NCBI RefSeq assembly: GCF_014217785.1
Contig: NZ_CP048814.1
Span: 3,844,001 to 3,908,000 of the forward strand
Source: Rhodococcus triatomae
GTDB lineage: Bacteria > Actinomycetota > Actinomycetes > Mycobacteriales > Mycobacteriaceae
Length of the DNA stretch: 64,000 nucleotides
Reading direction: 5' to 3'
Positions 24,002 to 32,497 of this stretch are shown piece by piece. A model generated the notes under the pieces. It was not told the origin of the DNA, made no database searches, and saw nothing but the letters and a program-made list of their open reading frames with translations. Made by a program: the position numbers and the translations under genes. The stretch's first letter is position 1; each line of letters begins with the position of its first letter.

Positions 24002-24040
24002 GTGACCACATCGACGCATTCGAGGCCGCCGACTCCATGA
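24002..24040 (+). CDS. 12-codon leader ORF overlapping the CoA-transferase start
   Basis: GTG plus 11 codons (MTTSTHSRPPTP), whose TGA overlaps the next ATG in ATGA. It is preceded by a leaderless -10. The CoA transferase itself lacks a good Shine-Dalgarno, so it may depend on termination-reinitiation from this ORF. No amino-acid-run attenuator pattern is seen. Confidence 0.4.
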   Translation: MTTSTHSRPPTP

Positions 24041-25362
24041 GTGGCGGCGAGCTGCTGCGGGATTACGAGTTCGGGTCGTTCGTCGCCCCGGCCCCCGGCG
24101 CGATCTCCTGTCGGCCGAACGACGGATTTCTCTGTGCGGGCCTGCCGGTGCCGGACCTGGCGATCGGCGCCGTTGCGGCGTTCGCTGCGTCGGTGAATCG
24201 CCTCCTGGAGGCGGTTGGGCTGGAACCGCGCACCTGGCATCTCGATCCCGAGCGAATCGCCGCGTCGTACGCCGGCGACGCGATGATGCGGGTCGGCGGC
24301 GAGCCCGTGGCCGGGTTCTCCGCGCTGTCCGGGTTCTTCGCGGCGGCGGACGGCTGGGTACGCACCCACGCCAACTATCCGCACCACCGTGATCGCCTGC
24401 TCGCCGTTCTCGACCTGCCCACCGACGCGGGGGTAGACGCGCTGGCCGAGCGCATCTCGCGGCGTGGCGCAGCGCAGCTCGAGGACGACGCGGCCGAGGT
24501 CGGAGCACTCGCCGTGCGGGTGCGGACCGAACAGGTTTGGCAGGAGGAGCAGCATCCGGAGCGGGCTCCACTGGTGACCTCGGAAGACGGCGCGGCCGGT
24601 GGGGCGCCGGAGATACCGTTCACGGACCGGGCCCGGCCCCTGCGCGGGGTGAAGGTTCTCGACCTGACCCGCGTCCTCGCCGGTCCCGTCGCCGGCCGTT
24701 CGCTCGCGCTGCTCGGCGCCGACGTGCTCCGCGTCGACCCGCCGCATCTCGCGGAAGTCCTGTGGCAGCACCGCGACACCGGGCAGGGCAAGCGCAGCAC
24801 GCTGATCGACCTGGCGTCCGGGGGAGGTCGGCGGCAGTTCGCCGCGCTTCTCGAGGACGCGGACGTGCTTCTCACCGGGTACCGTCCGGGAGCTCTCGAC
24901 CGATTCGGCGTGCCAGACGACCGTCCCGGCCTCGTCCACGGACGGGTCAGCGCCTGGGACCCGGCGGGCCCCTGGGGCCGCCGCCGTGGTTTCGACAGCC
25001 TCGTCCAGGCGGCGACGGGAATCGCCCGGATCGAGGGCAACGACGATCGGCCGGGGGCGCTGCCGGTCCAGGCCCTCGACCACGCCAGCGGGTACCTCCT
25101 CGCTGCGGCAGTGATCGACGCGCTGTCCCGACGTGTCGTCGACGGGCGTGGGTGCACGGTCGGTGTCGTCCTCGAACACACCGCGCGGTGGCTGCTGGGA
25201 GCCCCCGGCCGGATGTCGACGCCTCCGTCGGCCCGGGTGCCGGGCCCGGCGACGACGGTGACCCACGGCGACGTGCTCTCGGCACGGCCCGCGCTCGCCG
25301 AGTACGACGACTATCCCTTCCCGGCGCGGCCGTGGGGCAAGGACGAGCCGCGCTGGGCCTGA
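24037..25362 (+). CDS. CaiB/BaiF family III CoA-transferase
   Basis: 441 aa. VKVLDLTRVLAGPVAGRSLA, LLGADVLRVDPP, TGQGKRSTLIDLAS and ALPVQALDHASGYLLAAA follow the family III CoA-transferase order. The first 200 residues form an extra N-terminal half, so this may be a fused or degenerate dimer; the N-terminal copy lacks the clear signature. The likely reaction is CoA transfer between carboxylates. It is divergent from the OleC-like ligase, suggesting a shared carboxylic-acid pathway. The start is the ATG that overlaps the leader ORF. Confidence 0.8.
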   Translation: MSGGELLRDYEFGSFVAPAPGAISCRPNDGFLCAGLPVPDLAIGAVAAFAASVNRLLEAVGLEPRTWHLDPERIAASYAGDAMMRVGGEPVAGFSALSGFFAAADGWVRTHANYPHHRDRLLAVLDLPTDAGVDALAERISRRGAAQLEDDAAEVGALAVRVRTEQVWQEEQHPERAPLVTSEDGAAGGAPEIPFTDRARPLRGVKVLDLTRVLAGPVAGRSLALLGADVLRVDPPHLAEVLWQHRDTGQGKRSTLIDLASGGGRRQFAALLEDADVLLTGYRPGALDRFGVPDDRPGLVHGRVSAWDPAGPWGRRRGFDSLVQAATGIARIEGNDDRPGALPVQALDHASGYLLAAAVIDALSRRVVDGRGCTVGVVLEHTARWLLGAPGRMSTPPSARVPGPATTVTHGDVLSARPALAEYDDYPFPARPWGKDEPRWA

Positions 25363-25441
25363 GGGCGCGGAGACGCACTGCGGCGGAGACGGACTACGAT
25401 GGGCGCCTCTACAGGTCGAGCACCGGGAACAGGAGGTCGCC

Positions 25442-26503
25442 GTGGCCCGCACACGCATACCCGTCGTCGTGGTAGCCGGATTCCTGGGGTCGGGGAAGAC
25501 CACTCTGCTCAACCACCTGCTCCGGAACAACCGCGGGGTGCGGGTGGGGGTGATCGTCAACGATTTCGGGGCGATCAACATCGACTCGATGCTGGTCGCC
25601 GGGCAGGTCGACTCGATGGTGTCGCTCAGCAACGGCTGCCTGTGCTGTGCGGTCGACGTCAGCGATATGGACGAGATGCTGGATCGACTCGCCCACCCGT
25701 CGTCCGAGATCGACGTGATCGTGGTCGAGGCGAGTGGAGTGGCCGAACCACGCAACATGATCCGCCTCGTACTGGGGAGCGAGAACCCACGGGTGTTCTT
25801 CGGCGGGCTCGTGACGGTGGTGGACGCCGATCAGTTCGGTGAGACCCTCACCCGGCACCCCGAGCTGGCCCAGCACGTCGGTCTCGCGGACCTGGTGGTC
25901 CTCAACAAGGTGGACCAGGTGGGCGACCAGGTCGGCGAAGACGTGCGAGTCCTGTTGCGCGAGTTCAACGATCGGGCCCCGATCGTGTCCACCTCGCACG
26001 GACGTGTGGACCCGGAACTCCTGTTCGACCCGGGCCGGGCGGAACCGGCTCCCGGTGAGCAACTGACTCTGGATCAGTTGCTCGCCGATCCCTGCGACGA
26101 CCACGACCACGGCGCCGACCGGGGCCACGGCCATCGGCATCTACATTCCGAGTACGAGGCAATCGAATTCGAATCGGATCGGCCGCTCGACCCCCGTGAG
26201 CTCGTCGCCTTTCTGGAGCAGCGTCCGGTGGGTGTGTTCCGGGTGAAGGGGTTCGTCCACTTCGCCGTGCCCGGGCAGTCCCGCAAGTTCGAGGTGCAGG
26301 CCGTCGGGCCGCACATCCGGTTCACGGGTTCCCGCTGGGAGCCCGGGGAGACCCGCAGGACCCAGTTGGTCCTGATCGGCGCCGGAGTGGACCGCGAGGC
26401 GGTAGCCGCCGGGCTCGAGCGGTGCGTCGCCACGGAGGACGGCGAGGCCGCAGCCGACCCCAACAGCATGCTCGGCGTGCACCGCTATACCGTGGCGGTG
26501 TGA
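25442..26503 (+). CDS. CobW-family (COG0523) G3E GTPase metallochaperone
   Basis: 353 aa. Walker A GFLGSGKTT (13-21), the metal-binding NGCLCC (Cys66, 68, 69), the guanine motif LNKVD and the CobW C-terminal domain are all present. A His-rich linker (DDHDHGADRGHGHRHLH, about 219-237) could bind zinc or cobalt. These GTPases load metals into target enzymes. The stop overlaps bluB in GTGA, which points to a cobalt/cobalamin role over a zinc-starvation one. The GTG at 25442 follows AGGAGG, with a TACGAT -10 about 44 nt upstream. Confidence 0.92.
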   Translation: MARTRIPVVVVAGFLGSGKTTLLNHLLRNNRGVRVGVIVNDFGAINIDSMLVAGQVDSMVSLSNGCLCCAVDVSDMDEMLDRLAHPSSEIDVIVVEASGVAEPRNMIRLVLGSENPRVFFGGLVTVVDADQFGETLTRHPELAQHVGLADLVVLNKVDQVGDQVGEDVRVLLREFNDRAPIVSTSHGRVDPELLFDPGRAEPAPGEQLTLDQLLADPCDDHDHGADRGHGHRHLHSEYEAIEFESDRPLDPRELVAFLEQRPVGVFRVKGFVHFAVPGQSRKFEVQAVGPHIRFTGSRWEPGETRRTQLVLIGAGVDREAVAAGLERCVATEDGEAAADPNSMLGVHRYTVAV

Positions 26504-27168
26504 GCGGACAGACTCCCTCGACGGGTGATGCGGAGAAGACCACCGATCCGGTGATGGGTGTGTACGAGGCGATCCGTCGCCGCCGCGACGTGCGTGCCGA
26601 ATTCACCGGTGAACTCGTCGAGGACAGGGTGCTCGAGCGCATTCTCACCGCAGCGCATCAGGCGCCCAGCGTCGGTAACACCCAGCCGTGGGATTTCGTC
26701 GTCGTCCGCGATCGGGACACGCTCGGCACGTTCGCCGCGCACGTGGCCGAAGCCCGCGCGAGGTTCGCCGAATCGCTCCCGGCAGACCGCCGTGAGACGT
26801 TCGATCCCATCAAGATCGAGGGCATCGAGGAGAGCGGCACCGGCGTGGTCGTGACCTACGACCCGGCTCGGGGCGGCACCCACATCCTCGGTCGGCACAC
26901 GGTCGAGGACACCGGGTTGTTGTCCGCCGCCCTGGCGATCGAGAACCTGTGGCTCGCGGCGGTCGCCGAGGACGTCGGCGTGGGATGGGTCTCGTTCTAC
27001 GACGAAGCGGTTCTCACCGCGCTGCTCGAGATCCCGTCGCCGGTGCGGCCGGTTGCCTGGCTGTGTGTCGGCAGAGTGAGCCGATTCCAGCAGACTCCGG
27101 ATCTGGAACGGTTCGGATGGCGCGGGCGCCGGCCGTTGGCCGACGCCCTGCACCACGAGAAGTTCTAG
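26500..27168 (+). CDS. bluB: 5,6-dimethylbenzimidazole synthase
   Basis: 222 aa. A nitroreductase-like flavoprotein that breaks down reduced FMN to form the lower ligand of vitamin B12. Supporting motifs are the flavin-binding RRRRDVRAEF and HQAPSVGNTQPW, and the BluB-specific GRHTVEDTGLLSAALAIENL. The C terminus (RFQQTPDLERFGWRGRRPL) is also typical. The GTG start overlaps the CobW stop by 4 nt, a coupled pair. The stop codon overlaps that of the convergent helicase. Confidence 0.93.
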   Translation: MSGQTPSTGDAEKTTDPVMGVYEAIRRRRDVRAEFTGELVEDRVLERILTAAHQAPSVGNTQPWDFVVVRDRDTLGTFAAHVAEARARFAESLPADRRETFDPIKIEGIEESGTGVVVTYDPARGGTHILGRHTVEDTGLLSAALAIENLWLAAVAEDVGVGWVSFYDEAVLTALLEIPSPVRPVAWLCVGRVSRFQQTPDLERFGWRGRRPLADALHHEKF

Positions 27169-28622
27169 CGCTGGCGGCTGCCCGCGGAGCGGGTGCCCTG
27201 CCCGGAAGACTGTGCTCCCGAACGATTCCGGCGGTTTCCTGCGCCCTGACTGTGCGTCCGGCTGCCGCCACTCGACTGACCGCCGCCGCGTCCGCTGTGG
27301 CCGCCCCGGCCGCCGCCCTGCTCACTGCGGGACTGGCCGCCGCGGGATTGGCCACCGCGTGCCGTGCCGCCACCACGCCGACCGGTGGCCGTGCCGGCGG
27401 GACGCCGACCGCGGGCCGGTGCCGCCTCGGCGACCGGCGCGGGGGTCACGAGCGGGGCGATGTCACCGACCAGCTCGGCGACGTGCGCGGAGTTCGCGGT
27501 GCTCGGAATCGGGGTGACCTTGATCGCGGCCTTGCGCATCAGTACGGACAGGTCGCGCCGCTGTTCGGGCAGCACCACGGTGACGACGTCGCCGGCGCTG
27601 CCCGCGCGGGCAGTGCGGCCCGAGCGGTGCAGGTACGCCTTGTGCTCGGCCGGCGGATCGACGTGCACGACCAGCTCCACGTCGTCGACGTGGACACCGC
27701 GCGCGGCGACATCGGTCGCGACGAGGACACGGGCAGTGCCCGAGGAGAAGGCCGCCAGATTCCGGTCGCGCGCGTTCTGGGACAGATTGCCGTGCAGGTC
27801 CACCGACGGGATTCCCGCAGCGGTCAGCTGCTTGGCGAGCTTGCGGGCCTGGTGCTTGGTGCGCATGAACAGGATTCGTCGTCCGGTGCCGGACGCGAGC
27901 TTCTCGACCAGTGCCTTCTTGGTTTCGACCCCGTCGACGTCGAACACGTGGTGCGTCATCGCGGCGACAGGGGAGTTCGCCTCGTCCACGGAATGCATGA
28001 TCTGGTCGGTGAGGAACCGCTTGACCAGCTTGTCGACCCCGTTGTCCAGCGTGGCGGAGAACAGAAGCCGTTGTCCCCGTGAGGGAGTGGCGTTGAGGAT
28101 GCGGGTGACACCGGGCAGGAACCCGAGGTCGGCCATGTGATCGGCCTCGTCGAGCACGGTGACCTGCACGTCGTCGAGGGTCACGAACCCTTGGCGCATC
28201 AGGTCTTCGAGCCGTCCCGGGCACGCGACGACGATGTCGACGCCAGACTTCAGGGCCGACACCTGGCGGTTCTGGGACACGCCGCCGAAGATCGTTGTCA
28301 CCGTCAGCTTCTCGGCCTGAGCCAGCGGCTCGAGCGTCGCCGTGATCTGCGTGGCGAGCTCGCGGGTCGGGGCCAGCACGAGGCCGCGGGGGCGGCTGGG
28401 ACGGCGCCGGGTCCCGGACCCGGCCAGGCGGGCCACCATCGGGATGGAGAAGGCGAGGGTCTTGCCACTGCCGGTCTTCCCGCGGCCGAGCACGTCGCGT
28501 CCGGCGAGCGTGTCGGGCAGGGTGTCGGCCTGGATCGGGAACGGCGCGGTCATTCCGCGGGCGGTGAGCGATTCCACCAGGGACCGCGGGACGCCGAGTG
28601 AGGAGAAGGTCGTTTCGGGCAC
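27165..28622 (-). CDS. DEAD-box RNA helicase with RGG-rich tail
   Basis: 485 aa. The Q motif (FPIQ), motif I GKTGSGKT, PTRELA, motif II LDEADHMAD, SAT and motif VI HRSGRTARAG are all present. After about residue 400 the protein becomes Arg/Gly/Ser/Gln-rich with GRRGGG, RGGQ and GGRGG repeats, an RNA-binding tail common in actinobacterial RhlE-type helicases involved in ribosome assembly and cold growth. The start is GTG 28622 with AGAAAGG 7 nt upstream. That site lies in a stable hairpin, so translation is probably structure-controlled. Confidence 0.93.
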   Translation of the reverse strand: MPETTFSSLGVPRSLVESLTARGMTAPFPIQADTLPDTLAGRDVLGRGKTGSGKTLAFSIPMVARLAGSGTRRRPSRPRGLVLAPTRELATQITATLEPLAQAEKLTVTTIFGGVSQNRQVSALKSGVDIVVACPGRLEDLMRQGFVTLDDVQVTVLDEADHMADLGFLPGVTRILNATPSRGQRLLFSATLDNGVDKLVKRFLTDQIMHSVDEANSPVAAMTHHVFDVDGVETKKALVEKLASGTGRRILFMRTKHQARKLAKQLTAAGIPSVDLHGNLSQNARDRNLAAFSSGTARVLVATDVAARGVHVDDVELVVHVDPPAEHKAYLHRSGRTARAGSAGDVVTVVLPEQRRDLSVLMRKAAIKVTPIPSTANSAHVAELVGDIAPLVTPAPVAEAAPARGRRPAGTATGRRGGGTARGGQSRGGQSRSEQGGGRGGHSGRGGGQSSGGSRTHSQGAGNRRNRSGAQSSGQGTRSAGSRQR

Positions 28623-28628
28623 GTGTGA

Positions 28629-28670
28629 GCCTTTCTGGTCACGGCAATACGGGATCGCCGTGAGAAAGGC
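28629..28670 (-). promoter_or_regulatory. Hairpin sequestering the helicase ribosome-binding site
   Basis: In the minus-strand mRNA the arms GCCTTTCTCACGGC (28670-28657) and GCCGTGACCAGAAAGGC (28645-28629) pair over 14 bp with a 3-nt bulge and an 11-nt loop. The Shine-Dalgarno AGAAAGG is inside the 3' arm. The geometry suits an RNA thermometer or autoregulatory element. Confidence 0.65.
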
Positions 28671-28766
28671 AGGAGTCGGCAGCCGTCTGGGTGCCTGGAC
28701 TGGACGCGATCTACGACGCTGGGCGGCCGTGGCGGCAGCCCGATGGAAGCGAGTCTACATTGCGGG

Positions 28767-29180
28767 CTAGAGGCCGACCCATTCCGAGGTGCCTTCCGCG
28801 AAGTGCTGGCGTTTCCAGATCGGTACCTCCTGCTTGATCCGCTCGACGAGTTCGGCACAGGCTGCGAACGCTTCCCGCCGGTGCGGAGCAGCCACCGCGG
28901 CGACGAGTGCGAGGTCGCCGACGCGGAGGTCGCCGACCCGGTGGATCGCCGCCACCGGCAGGCCCGTGGCGGACGCCACCTCGTCGCAGCAGGCGGCGAG
29001 GAACCGCTCGGCGTCCGGGTGCGCCTGGTACTCGAGGGCGGAAACGGACTGCCCGCCATCGTGATTGCGCACAACTCCGGTGAACACGACGACCGCGCCG
29101 TGTTCGGGCCCGGCGACGGCGGCATCGACGACGGACGGGTCGAGCGGCTGCGCGGAGATCCGGGCGAGAAGGTCAGTCAT
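28767..29180 (-). CDS. moaE: Molybdopterin synthase catalytic subunit MoaE
   Basis: 137 aa. It transfers sulfur from MoaD thiocarboxylate to precursor Z to make molybdopterin. Recognised by GAVVVFTGVVRNHDGGQSVS, LEYQAHPDAE, HRVGDLRVGDLALVAAVAAP and the catalytic lysine in KQEVPIWKRQHF. The ATG at 29180 overlaps the end of moaCB by 8 nt, so it is the last gene of the moeA-moaCB-moaE operon. The 140-bp gap to the helicase holds the helicase leader. Confidence 0.95.
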   Translation of the reverse strand: MTDLLARISAQPLDPSVVDAAVAGPEHGAVVVFTGVVRNHDGGQSVSALEYQAHPDAERFLAACCDEVASATGLPVAAIHRVGDLRVGDLALVAAVAAPHRREAFAACAELVERIKQEVPIWKRQHFAEGTSEWVGL

Positions 29181-30150
29181 CGTGTGGTCCTCCACCGGCG
29201 ATCTGTGCGAGCAGATGTTCGAGTATCGGTTCGAGGACGGCGAGGCCGTCCCGTACGCCACCGGGTGATCCGGGCAGATTCACCACCAGTGTGCCGTTGG
29301 ACACACCGGCCAGGCCGCGACTGAGTGATGCGTGCGGGGTCACCTCGGCGCCGCGGGCCCGGATGGCGTCGGCCACTCCGGGGAGTTCCCGGTCGAGGAC
29401 CGCCCGGGTGGCCTCGGGGGTTGCGTCCGTCGGGGACACTCCGGTCCCGCCGGTGGTGACGATCAGTGCAGGGCGTGCGGCGAGGGCATCGGCGAGCCCG
29501 GTCGCCACCTCCGCGTCGGCGACGACCAGGGGATCTCCGACGGTGAATCCGCGTTCGGTGAGCCAGGCCGCGATCGTCGGACCGGTCGTGTCCTCCCGGG
29601 TACCGCGGGCGCCGCCGGTGGAGGCGACCAGGACGGTCGCGGTGCCGGAGACGGGGCGGGCGAGCGTGTGTTCTTCCGCGCCTCCGCGTGTCCAGTGACC
29701 GCGTTTGCCGCCCTCCTTGCTGATCAGGCGCACGCCGTCGAGTCGGGCCTCGGGGTCGACGGCCTTGACCATGTCGTGCAACGTCAGGCCCGCGACCGCG
29801 ACGGCGGTCAGCGCCTCCATCTCGACCCCGGTGGCGCCGCGCGTCTTCACCCTGGCCTCGACGGTCACCGACGTCTCGGTGAATCCGAACTCGATCCGCA
29901 CGGACGACAACGCGATCTGGTGGCACAGCGGAATGAGCTCCGACGTCTTCTTCGCCGCGGAGATTCCTGCGATACGAGCGGTGGCCAGGACGTCCGCCTT
30001 GGGCATGTCGTCCGCGCGGACCAGGGAGATCACCTCGGCAGTGGTGACGAGTTCGCCCGCGGCGACCGCGATCCGCGTCGTGTCCGCCTTGGCGCTCACA
30101 TCGACCATGCGCGCACGGCCTTCGTCGTCGAGGTGCGTCAGATCGCTCAC
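29173..30150 (-). CDS. Bifunctional MoaC-MoaB molybdenum cofactor protein
   Basis: 325 aa fusion. Residues 1-155 are MoaC (cyclic pyranopterin monophosphate synthase): MVDVSAKADTTRIAVAAGEL, IPLCHQIAL, TGVEMEALTAV and DGVRLISKEGGKRGHW. Residues about 165-325 are a MoaB/MogA domain (molybdopterin adenylyltransferase type): VTTGGTGVSPTDATPEATRA, SRGLAGVSNGTLVVNLPGSP. It starts at GTG 30150, overlapping the moeA stop in GTGA. Such fusions are known in rhodococci. It joins two separate pathway steps in one polypeptide. Confidence 0.93.
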   Translation of the reverse strand: MSDLTHLDDEGRARMVDVSAKADTTRIAVAAGELVTTAEVISLVRADDMPKADVLATARIAGISAAKKTSELIPLCHQIALSSVRIEFGFTETSVTVEARVKTRGATGVEMEALTAVAVAGLTLHDMVKAVDPEARLDGVRLISKEGGKRGHWTRGGAEEHTLARPVSGTATVLVASTGGARGTREDTTGPTIAAWLTERGFTVGDPLVVADAEVATGLADALAARPALIVTTGGTGVSPTDATPEATRAVLDRELPGVADAIRARGAEVTPHASLSRGLAGVSNGTLVVNLPGSPGGVRDGLAVLEPILEHLLAQIAGGGPHDD

Positions 30151-31331
30151 AGCGGTACCACTTTCACGAGTTCTCCGGTGTCGAGTGCGGTGACGTCGGC
30201 GGGGACGTCGATGAGGACGTCCGCCCACGCCATGGCGGCGACGAGGTGCGAGCCGGGCCCGGACACGAGTTCGACGGCGTCACCGGCGACGCGGCCCCGC
30301 AGGAACTGCCGCTTGCCCTGCGGGGAGCGCAGCGGGCCGGCGAGCGGCAGCGTGTAGTGCTCGGTGGCGGGGAGCCCCGCCGCCGCCCGTAGGTGGGGGC
30401 GGGCGAACATCTCGAAGGACACGAGCGTGCTCACCGGATTGCCGGGAAAGCTCAGTACCGGCACCCCGTCGACGACGGTGGCGCCCTGGGGGCCGCCGGG
30501 TTGCATGGCAATGTGCCCGAACTGTCCGCCGAGGGGCGCGAGAACGTCCTTGACCACCTCGAAATCGCCCATCGACACACCGCCGGACGTGAGCACCAGA
30601 TCTGCAGCGGACACGGCCCGGGCGAGCAGGGCCCGGAACACTCCCGGGTCGTCGCTGCTGCGCTGCACCACCACGACGTCGGCACCGTTGGCGCGGGCTC
30701 CGGAGGCGAGGGCGAGGCCGTTGGAATCGAAGATCTGTCCCGGCTTCGGAGTGGTCCCGGCATCGACGAGCTCGGCTCCGGTGGTGATCACCGCGACTCG
30801 GGGCCGCCGACGCACCACCACGGCACCCAGCCCGACTGCCGCGAGGACCGCGAGGTGGCGGGGTTCGAGGCGGTTGCCGGAGGACAGCAGCAGCATGCCC
30901 GCCCGGACGTCGCTGCCCCGCTCACGAACGAACTCGCCGGCCTCCCTCGCCCGGTGGACGGTCACGGACCTGTGGTCTCCCGCGGTGTCCTCGACCGGCA
31001 CGATCGCGTCCGCGCCCTCGGGAAGCGCGGCGCCGGTCATGATCCGGAGTGCGGTACCCGGCGTGTGCCGGGCCGGTGCGGCGGGGCCGGCGGCGAGGAC
31101 ACCGAGCACCGGCAGGGTGACGGGTGCCGCCGCGACCGAGGCAGCGTCGACGGCGTAGCCGTCCATCTGCGAATTGCGGAACAGCGGCAGATCCACGGGG
31201 GAGTGCACGTCCTCGGCGAGAACTCGGCCGAGGGCGTCCGAGAGGTCGACCCGAACCGGTGGCGGCGACAGCAGCGGGCTCAGCAACTCGGCGACGTGCG
31301 CCGTGTACTCCTCGACAGATCGCACACCCAT
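30147..31331 (-). CDS. moeA: Molybdopterin molybdotransferase MoeA
   Basis: 394 aa, inserts molybdate into adenylylated molybdopterin. MoeA hallmarks: PLFRNSQMDGYAVDAAS, IMTGAALPEGADAIVPVEDT, VITTGAELVD, LTSGGVSMGDFEVVKDVL and LSFPGNPVSTLVSFE. It heads the minus-strand moeA-moaCB-moaE operon and is divergent from moaA. The ATG at 31331 sits 7 nt after a TAGGAT hexamer, consistent with a leaderless mRNA. Confidence 0.95.
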   Translation of the reverse strand: MGVRSVEEYTAHVAELLSPLLSPPPVRVDLSDALGRVLAEDVHSPVDLPLFRNSQMDGYAVDAASVAAAPVTLPVLGVLAAGPAAPARHTPGTALRIMTGAALPEGADAIVPVEDTAGDHRSVTVHRAREAGEFVRERGSDVRAGMLLLSSGNRLEPRHLAVLAAVGLGAVVVRRRPRVAVITTGAELVDAGTTPKPGQIFDSNGLALASGARANGADVVVVQRSSDDPGVFRALLARAVSAADLVLTSGGVSMGDFEVVKDVLAPLGGQFGHIAMQPGGPQGATVVDGVPVLSFPGNPVSTLVSFEMFARPHLRAAAGLPATEHYTLPLAGPLRSPQGKRQFLRGRVAGDAVELVSGPGSHLVAAMAWADVLIDVPADVTALDTGELVKVVPL

Positions 31332-31338
31332 GAGGGCA

Positions 31339-31344
31339 ATCCTA
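31339..31344 (-). promoter_or_regulatory. Leaderless -10 (TAGGAT) for moeA
   Basis: On the minus strand TAGGAT is followed by 7 nt and the moeA ATG. No molybdenum-cofactor riboswitch-like structure was seen in the moeA/moaA divergent gap. Confidence 0.5.
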
Positions 31345-31441
31345 GGGCCGCGAGCTCGCCGTGACGGCCCGACCCGGCGCGGACCATCGAGACGGGCGGC
31401 GGGTGATCACGGCATACTGGGGACATGCGGAGGAGCGCGCG

Positions 31442-32497
31442 GTGACCACGGTGTCGATGGGGATTCCCCAGGTCCGCCGAGGCGTGTCGCTCGACGGGCG
31501 TCCCGACACGCCCGAACTCGTCGATCGGTTCGGGCGCGTCGCACGTGATCTGCGCGTGTCGATCACGGAGAAGTGTTCGCTCCGGTGCACGTACTGCATG
31601 CCGGAGGAGGGTCTGCCGCCCATCCCGATCGAGAATCTCCTCACGGCCGCCGAGATCGTCCGGCTCGTGACGATCGCGGTCCACGACCTCGGGGTTCGTG
31701 AGGTGCGATTCACCGGAGGCGAACCCCTGATGCGCGCCGATCTCGAAGAACTGATCGCCGGATGCGCCGCGGCAGTTCCCGGGATTCCCCTGGCGATGAC
31801 CACGAACGCGATCGGACTCGAGCATCGCGCGCGCCGATTGGCCCGGGCGGGCCTCACCCGGGTCAATGTCTCGCTGGACTCGGTGGACCGGCGGCATTTC
31901 GCGCAACTCACCCGCAGGGACAGGCTCCCGTCGGTGTTGGCGGGTATCCGGGCGGCCGCCGACGCCGGACTCGCCCCGCTCAAGATCAACGCCGTCCTCA
32001 TGCCGGAGACGCTTCCCGGCGCGCCGGACCTGCTGCAGTGGTGCCTCGAGGCGGGAGTGGCGCTGCGCTTCATCGAGGAGATGCCGCTCGATGCCGACCA
32101 CAACTGGGCGCGGGAGCACATGGTGTCCGCGGAGCGGCTGCTGGCCGTCCTCGGTGAGCGGTTCTCGCTCCGGGAGATCGGGCGTGAGGATCCTTCGGCA
32201 CCGGCCGAGGAGTGGTCCGTCGACGGTGGTCCCCAGACGGTCGGAATCATCGCGTCGGTCACCCGTTCGTTCTGCGCCGACTGTGACCGAACCCGGCTCA
32301 CCGCCGAGGGAACGGTCCGATCGTGCCTGTTCAGCGACCACGAGGTGGACCTGCGCGGGCCCCTGCGTTCGGGAGCGGACGACGCCGCACTCGCCCGACT
32401 GTGGCGCGGGGCGATGTGGAACAAGTGGGCGGGCCACGGTATCGGCGCAGAAGGCTTCGAGCCTCCGGAACGCAGTATGGGAGCAATCGGTGGGTGA
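31442..32497 (+). CDS. moaA: GTP 3',8-cyclase MoaA (radical SAM)
   Basis: 351 aa, first step of molybdenum cofactor synthesis. The radical-SAM cluster is CSLRCTYC (Cys45, 49, 52). The second C-terminal cluster is [19 protein letters not shown], and [15 protein letters not shown] is the SAM-binding GGE region. The C terminus ends in Gly-Gly as required for activity. The GTG at 31442 was chosen because GGAGGAG lies 6 nt upstream; an in-frame start 81 nt upstream has no such site. Confidence 0.95.
   Translation: MTTVSMGIPQVRRGVSLDGRPDTPELVDRFGRVARDLRVSITEKCSLRCTYCMPEEGLPPIPIENLLTAAEIVRLVTIAVHDLGVREVRFTGGEPLMRADLEELIAGCAAAVPGIPLAMTTNAIGLEHRARRLARAGLTRVNVSLDSVDRRHFAQLTRRDRLPSVLAGIRAAADAGLAPLKINAVLMPETLPGAPDLLQWCLEAGVALRFIEEMPLDADHNWAREHMVSAERLLAVLGERFSLREIGREDPSAPAEEWSVDGGPQTVGIIASVTRSFCADCDRTRLTAEGTVRSCLFSDHEVDLRGPLRSGADDAALARLWRGAMWNKWAGHGIGAEGFEPPERSMGAIGG

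Noticed and set aside
25363-25441. Cobalamin riboswitch upstream of cobW-bluB
   Set aside because: The gap is only 79 bp and lacks the B12-box pattern; a full B12 riboswitch needs about 200 nt.
31332-31441. Molybdenum cofactor riboswitch between moeA and moaA
   Set aside because: 110 bp with no extended pairing, and moeA appears leaderless.
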